Origin: Pleurotus djamor
Lineage: Eukaryota; Basidiomycota; Agaricomycetes; Agaricales; Pleurotaceae
Assembly (NCBI GenBank): GCA_029747585.1
Contig: JAPEVF010000042.1
Span: 62,001 to 126,000 of the forward strand
Length of the DNA stretch: 64,000 nucleotides
Reading direction: 5' to 3'
A program made the position numbers and the translations under genes. This document shows positions 59,416 through 64,000 of the stretch, one piece after another. The notes under the pieces were generated by a model, which saw only the letters and a list, made by a program, of their open reading frames with translations, was not told where the DNA came from and searched no databases. Every line of letters begins with the position of its first letter. The first letter of the stretch is position 1.

Positions 59416-61267
59416 TTAAAAGTCCCTCTTTGCTCCTGCCGTCAACACCTCAACACCTGTCTCAGTAATGCTAGCAACAGATCAGCGCTGTGACCAGACT
59501 CGTGTAAGGCATAGGAACTCACAGCAAAGTCTCTTCAAACTGAGCGCTTCGCTCCCCGTCGACAGTAGTCGCGGTCCAGTTATCCGGCCAATGAACAGTA
59601 TCCCAATTAGAGCCGATGTTGATCATCTATTCGACGTGGTATCAGTACTTTCGCCCGATGAGATGCCCGAGAAAACCACTTACCGGCTCAATGGTAAAGC
59701 ACTGGTAATCGCATGGCGTCAACTTGGGTCTTCAATCGCGACAAACACGAAATACCTACCATTCCTGGCTTCATTGTACCACTCGCCTTGTTCTTGGCGT
59801 AATGGGGAATATTAGGTGAGCAATGGAACAGGTTATTGATCCCATGGCCCGTGTAATTTCGAACTGTGGCACACCCAGCAGCTCGGGCTTTTGGTTCGCT
59901 GCGAAACGCACATCAGTTCTCATCAATTCAAGCGGAGAAGACGAAAGGATATACATGACCTTCCCCAGATCACGGAATAAAGCGCCTGGTTTGCACAAGG
60001 CAATCGCATCGTCTAGGCATTCTCGAGTCACGCGAAGGAGCTTTCTAGATGCTTCGTCAATTTTTCCGACAGCATACGTTTCGTTGAGGTCACCGTGGAA
60101 GCCTGCATGAAAGCCCATGAGTTCGGTGATATCATAACGAGAGGGGGGTAGAGACCATCGTGATATAGTGTAACATCTGTTATATGGGAAGTAAGGACAC
60201 AAGATTGGTATTTTCTGATGGCACTTAACGCACCGATATTCACGATATCACCCTCTTGAAGCTTGCGCTTATCAGGTATGCCATGACAGATGACCTCGTT
60301 GATGGATCTGAACTGGGCGTTGAGCCACGTCCTTTCGGGGAATCAGCAAGACGTACGTGCAAACGGATTTAGGGAAACCACGATAGTTGAGGGGCGAAGG
60401 GTAAGAATTACGCTCTATGCAGGCGTTGTGCACAATCTCGTCTATTTCGTCAGTCGTAATCCCGGGACGCACATGGGAGGCTGCGAGATCGAGGACTTCT
60501 CGGGCGAGCTAAACGTTCGGACGTATGTTCAGACACACCACCAGTCGTAATACGCTCAGCAACTCACCTTGCAGACCTTCCTCATCTTGTCCTGCTCTTC
60601 CAAGCTTAGGATACGAGGAGGTTGTCCTGCGGCTCTGGTCTCAGAGTGGGGTTTACCTGTTTCAAACCAAACGAGGAATGAGCTTACAGTGTCAACTGTA
60701 TTCCGCGAAATGCGCGACGAATCGTACCATCTTCCGAGTAATCGGGTCGTTGTATGTGATCGGGTACAGGACGCTTTCCGGAGAGAGGGTAGACAGGTCG
60801 CATTAAGCCTGTATAATCAAACGATGGGAAGGGGTTGTATGTGCCATCTACCAGATAATCTGAAGTCAGCCTCCCAAATCGAAGCAGTTGGTATGACAGG
60901 AATTACCTGGGGCTTGTCCGGAGGCGCCGTTTCGGACGATGTCATGGATAATCTTGTGCGACTTCTATACTCAGTGAAAGTCAGGTAAGTGTCCATTTTG
61001 CATAAGCTCGTTAAAGAGAAATTACCCCTAGGATGAGAAGTATTAGCATCGAGATTCACGAAGACAAAGACCAGCGTATCGCACATCCAGCCTTGAAGCA
61101 TTCTTGACCACAGAAGAAGGAGCCTTTGATGCCGAGCCTGTGGACGCTGTCGAAGACTGGACTTTTTTGTGGATGGATCGTGGAACGTACTTGTTACATG
61201 TCGGACATTCTAGTCGCGATGGAGGATTGCCATTTGGGCAGGATGAGCTTTGGCAGGCGACAGACAT
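59416..61267 (-). CDS. MAP1: Methionine aminopeptidase type 1
   Basis: It removes the initiator Met from nascent proteins at the ribosome. The N-terminal zinc-binding region is complete ([20 protein letters not shown], then [11 protein letters not shown], then HKIIH) and marks eukaryotic MetAP1. The linker shows [20 protein letters not shown]. The catalytic pita-bread domain includes [20 protein letters not shown] with metal-binding Asp, [20 protein letters not shown] with catalytic His, and GMVFTIEPMINIGS with the metal-binding Glu. It ends [10 protein letters not shown]. Exon 1 is 61191-61267 and exon 2 is 61085-61137. A 2-nt micro-exon at 61026-61027 is required to keep the frame into the exon starting at 60964. 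About eight introns in total. Confidence 0.92.
61026..61027 (-). other. 2-nt micro-exon in MetAP1
   Basis: The dinucleotide GG lies between CCTAG and GTAATTTC on the minus strand. It completes a Trp codon (T|GG) and gives CFKAGW followed by KSHKIIH, the conserved order in MetAP1 zinc fingers. Without it every nearby splice choice I tried meets a stop or the wrong frame. Confidence 0.65.
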
Positions 61268-61724
61268 AACTGATTTCGATTGACCTTGCCGTCGTAAAGA
61301 AATTTATTTGCCCAGCGTGCTGTTCCCACGCGTTGACGAAGTGCAGTATTGATGCTATTTCAGCTGCAAGAAATAAGAGTACGTACTCAGACTTGATGTA
61401 AGTTTTAAGTAGTTGACTACCATAGCGTACCATACAAAGAAGACAGGAAAGGTGAGGGAAGGGGAAGACATGATACATATGTACGACGAATTAGCAAGAA
61501 TGATTAGTGAGCGATTCCGAAGGATTATACGCCATGGTATTTGTAGTGGAGTGAGGAAGCGAGACCGAAGCGTTTGTGTGCAAGATGAGAGCAAGATGAA
61601 TGACAGCGATGATGATCAAGAAAGAAGACGAGAAAGAGCGATGCAGCAAGGTTGCGCGCAGTCCTAAGATAATTTGATGAGCGCGGGCGCGCGATAATGC
61701 AAGGATCAAGCATGACTCACCTCT
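61268..61724. other. Intergenic region upstream of MetAP1
   Basis: About 455 bp between the MetAP1 start and the stop of the unknown minus-strand gene. Purine-rich near 61,590-61,650. No gene supported. Confidence 0.5.
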
Positions 61725-62603
61725 CTATGGACCACGACGATACGGAATGACTTCAAGCTTATAAGCAGCTTTTACGTCACGACAAGCTTTTCGAAGGGCT
61801 TTGAAATGTGCAGGACCGAAAATCTCTACCAAAGCAGCTTCGTTGGCGTTGATCCACGACTCGGCTGGCAAGCCTCGAGTCGTCCGATGAACGCCCTCCG
61901 GCAGGTTCTCTTCACAAACGACGGTGACGACGCCGGTGAGGAGGCATTGGATGAGGCAAAGAATGTCGTTGATAGGGGGGCATATCTTGCGAACGCTCTC
62001 GAATATGTCGGAGTGAAAAACCATCTGCCATTGGACCCGACGTTCCGGTGAGAAGAACGATGATGCATGAACTGGGAGCTGTAGCTTGAGAGTCGGGCCT
62101 GCCGGCAGCCCAACGGACGAGCGCCATATGGATGATGTTTCGATGGAGAACATGAGTCTATGGTCGGACGACGCCGAGTCCCTCCACTGGTGTTGATGGA
62201 TGAGTTGCATGCGCAGAGACTGCAGCCAACGATGCGCTCGGGCGTATGTGGTGCCCAGGGCGTCGGCGGTAGTCAACGGAATGTGAGTGCGTCTTGCCCA
62301 GTCGTCCATGTTCTTGACGTCGCTGGAAAAGACGACCTCGAACTTTGGCTTTGCTTGCATTGCGAAACGATGTGGTTCTAGCCGCAGACGACCTTTACGA
62401 CGCCAGTAAGAAGGATTGTATGAAAAGTAAGAGATGTCCATTGAGCTTACACAAAGATGAAAGAAAAAGCGGAAATATAAGTGATGCTGAAGGCCAGGCG
62501 GCAACCGCGAGTTCGTGAGTGCGATAAGATTGGAGAGCGCAGCCCAGCGGATGGGGGAGGAGGACGGGGACGGGTACGAGGAGGAGGAGGAGGATGTGGT
62601 CAA
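61725..62603 (-). CDS. Unknown single-exon protein, about 290 residues
   Basis: I do not recognise it. It is unusual here because it is open for 293 codons without an intron. A Ser/Pro-rich start (TTSSSSSSYPSPSSSP) precedes a mixed region of normal composition: KPKFEVVFSSDVKNMDDWAR, LMFSIETSSIWRSSVGL, VQWQMVFHSDIFESVRKI and AALVEIFGPAHFKALRKACR. No signal peptide or clear membrane helix is seen, although FRFFFHLCVSS is short and hydrophobic. An internal start at about 62439 (MDISYFSYN) is equally possible. It may be a lineage-specific gene. The length of the open frame is the main support. Confidence 0.5.
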   Translation of the reverse strand: MTTSSSSSSYPSPSSSPIRWAALSNLIALTNSRLPPGLQHHLYFRFFFHLCVSSMDISYFSYNPSYWRRKGRLRLEPHRFAMQAKPKFEVVFSSDVKNMDDWARRTHIPLTTADALGTTYARAHRWLQSLRMQLIHQHQWRDSASSDHRLMFSIETSSIWRSSVGLPAGPTLKLQLPVHASSFFSPERRVQWQMVFHSDIFESVRKICPPINDILCLIQCLLTGVVTVVCEENLPEGVHRTTRGLPAESWINANEAALVEIFGPAHFKALRKACRDVKAAYKLEVIPYRRGP

Positions 62604-63451
62604 GGAAGGAGAAGGGACATTACTTTTTTGTAGAATGCTGGGATCGAGCCGGAGCTGGTCCTATTTATGCAGGCCGTCGCCGATTTCGGCGGCATGGCTT
62701 GTCTAGCACGTTAAACGTGTCTCGATGGTCGGGGCTGTTGAAATTTTCACTCGGATTTTCCCAGGATCAAGGGGATNCCCCTCCCACGCCAATTTCTTCC
62801 TCATAATCTAGCCCTTTTGTGGTTGCCTTCCCGACAAAATCAGCGATCGCTGTTGGCCACATCTCGCCTTCTTGTCTCGCTCAAGCAGGCTACCGTCCAT
62901 ATTCAGTATGGCCCCCTTCGTTTCTCTGGCAACCGCAACAAAAAAAATTTACGCGCCGTCTCCCTAGTCTAAGAATTTTTTCCCAACGTCACATCCGCCC
63001 AGGCACTCAGCACACTTGTATTCTTCCGCAGACGAAAGAATGCAGAAATGATCACAGAGCCATTTATATCCATGGACGAGATCACAACAATGGACGTCAC
63101 GCGTCAACCGTTTCGATGAATGGGAACGTAAGATGCCTGGGCAGATCGGGTAGCCGACAACGGCAACAAAGCAAAGAGTCGGAACAATAACTCCAGTACG
63201 GGTCTTCCGAACCACGGGTGGCCCAGAGCCCCAGGAGCAAAACGGCGACCAACATTCGCGATGATGGAACTGAGGCAGAAGGCTAAAAGTCTGTTGTTGA
63301 GATTGGTAATGTTGGTCAGCAAAATTCCCTTAATAGGCAATAATGGCTGATGTAAACCAGAGCAAGTCAGAAGGGGACAAGCGAGTCTGGGACAATCTGA
63401 CCTCTGAACGGTGCCATCTTAGTTGGAAAGACGATCCATCGCTGTCTGATC
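62604..63451. promoter_or_regulatory. Divergent intergenic region, unknown protein / eIF2B-alpha
   Basis: About 850 bp between the two divergent starts. It contains an A run (62939-62949) and an N beside a G/C run (about 62777). Small open frames (62819-63190, 63104-63340) have no recognisable features. Confidence 0.45.
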
Positions 63452-64000
63452 ATGCCTGTCGCCGCAAGTCCTTCGGTAGAGTCCACTCCGCAGCCATCCC
63501 ACTTCAAGCCATCCCATCTGCGTCCCTTCGATGCCTACGCCACCTACCAGAAGATCTCCGTCAACGAAGAAGTAAGCACAGGCTCGGATGTCGCCCATAC
63601 ATCCCCGTCACACAGTTCACATCGCTACAGTTGTCAATGCCGCTCGTCGCAATATTGACTCTAGCAGAACTCATAGAAGCATCTACTGGTGAGTAACAGC
63701 ATCCCCCAAGACGCCGTTTCCAGCATAGAAATTAAGCAGCCAGCCAGCCGGCACCATGTTTGAATTAGTGAAGGAACTTAATGACGGAGCAGAGGCACTC
63801 CAGAAACGTTCTCCCAACTCAATTAGTCTCAACGCGGGCTGTCAACTTTTCATTGCCTTTGTTACATTATTCCCCCACGAATCTGCAGTAAGGGCATCCA
63901 TTGACATCCTTATCGCTCGCATCCATNCCCCCCTCGCGCAGAGTTTCTCCGATCTCAAGACGGAACTTGTTCAACAAGCCAGAAGATACGCGGCAGAGGG
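63452..64000 (+). CDS. GCN3: Translation initiation factor eIF2B alpha subunit (5' part, runs off the window)
   Basis: Gcn3/eIF2B-alpha is the regulatory subunit of the eIF2 guanine exchange factor that senses phosphorylated eIF2. The start MPVAASPSVESTPQPSHF precedes PFDAYATYQKISVNEE. After a 59-nt intron comes LSMPLVAILTLAELIEAST, then AGTMFELVKELNDGAEALQK and SPNSISLNAGCQLFIAFVTL, the family's Ser-Leu-x-Ala-Gly-Cys block. After a further intron with an N at about 63927, SFSDLKTELVQQARRYAAEG continues to the window end. Introns are near 63570-63628, 63690-63751 and 63888-63940. Only about the first third of the protein is visible. Confidence 0.85.

Overview
This window looks like nuclear DNA from a filamentous basidiomycete, most likely a mushroom-forming Agaricomycete. 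Nearly every gene is cut by many short GT-AG introns, typically 50-60 nt. Genes alternate strands with 60-400 bp between them, and there are no operons. The gene set is eukaryotic housekeeping with fungal signatures: an Sfi1 spindle-pole protein, a TEA/ATTS factor, a cupredoxin predicted to be GPI-anchored, and SQOR. I recognise 25 genes by family, two of them cut by the window edges, and see 3 more that I cannot assign. I see no transposase, CRISPR array, rRNA or convincing tRNA.

Layout. 1-13 kb: aprataxin (partial), a Gfo/Idh/MocA oxidoreductase, a small coiled-coil protein, a tiny PIG-Y gene, Sfi1, the GID ubiquitin-ligase subunit Gid2/Rmd5, the 60S assembly factor Nsa1/WDR74 and a pirin. 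13-22 kb: five minus-strand genes counting pirin: pirin, amino-acid permease, peroxisomal enoyl-CoA isomerase/hydratase, Rap1GDS-like armadillo protein, AKR7-type aldo-keto reductase. 22-31 kb: OTU deubiquitinase, AP beta-adaptin, NEPRO/Rmp1-like protein, cupredoxin and an unknown Ser/Arg-rich protein. 31-41 kb: SQOR, inner-nuclear-membrane Src1/Man1, ESCRT-I Vps23 and a TEA factor. 42-64 kb: Noc3, APC5, a five-TOG microtubule polymerase, the ER acyltransferase Sct1/Gpt2, methionine aminopeptidase 1, an unknown protein and eIF2B-alpha (partial).

The genes belong to separate cellular systems: DNA repair, ribosome assembly, spindle and anaphase control, vesicle coats and ESCRT, lipid and sulfide metabolism. 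They do not form a pathway cluster. The pirin-permease-isomerase-AKR stretch resembles a metabolic cluster but contains no backbone biosynthetic enzyme.

The most unusual signals are at gene-structure level. A 2-nt micro-exon appears required in the MetAP1 zinc finger, and an 8-nt micro-exon encodes a conserved Pro-Gly-Trp in SQOR. The oxidoreductase has an N-terminal tail with four RRPS motifs in four different codon spellings. A sharply bounded block of more than 60 single Ns falls largely on third codon positions, which suggests two divergent alleles merged in the consensus. Other isolated Ns sit beside homopolymers and create an artificial frameshift in the TOG gene.
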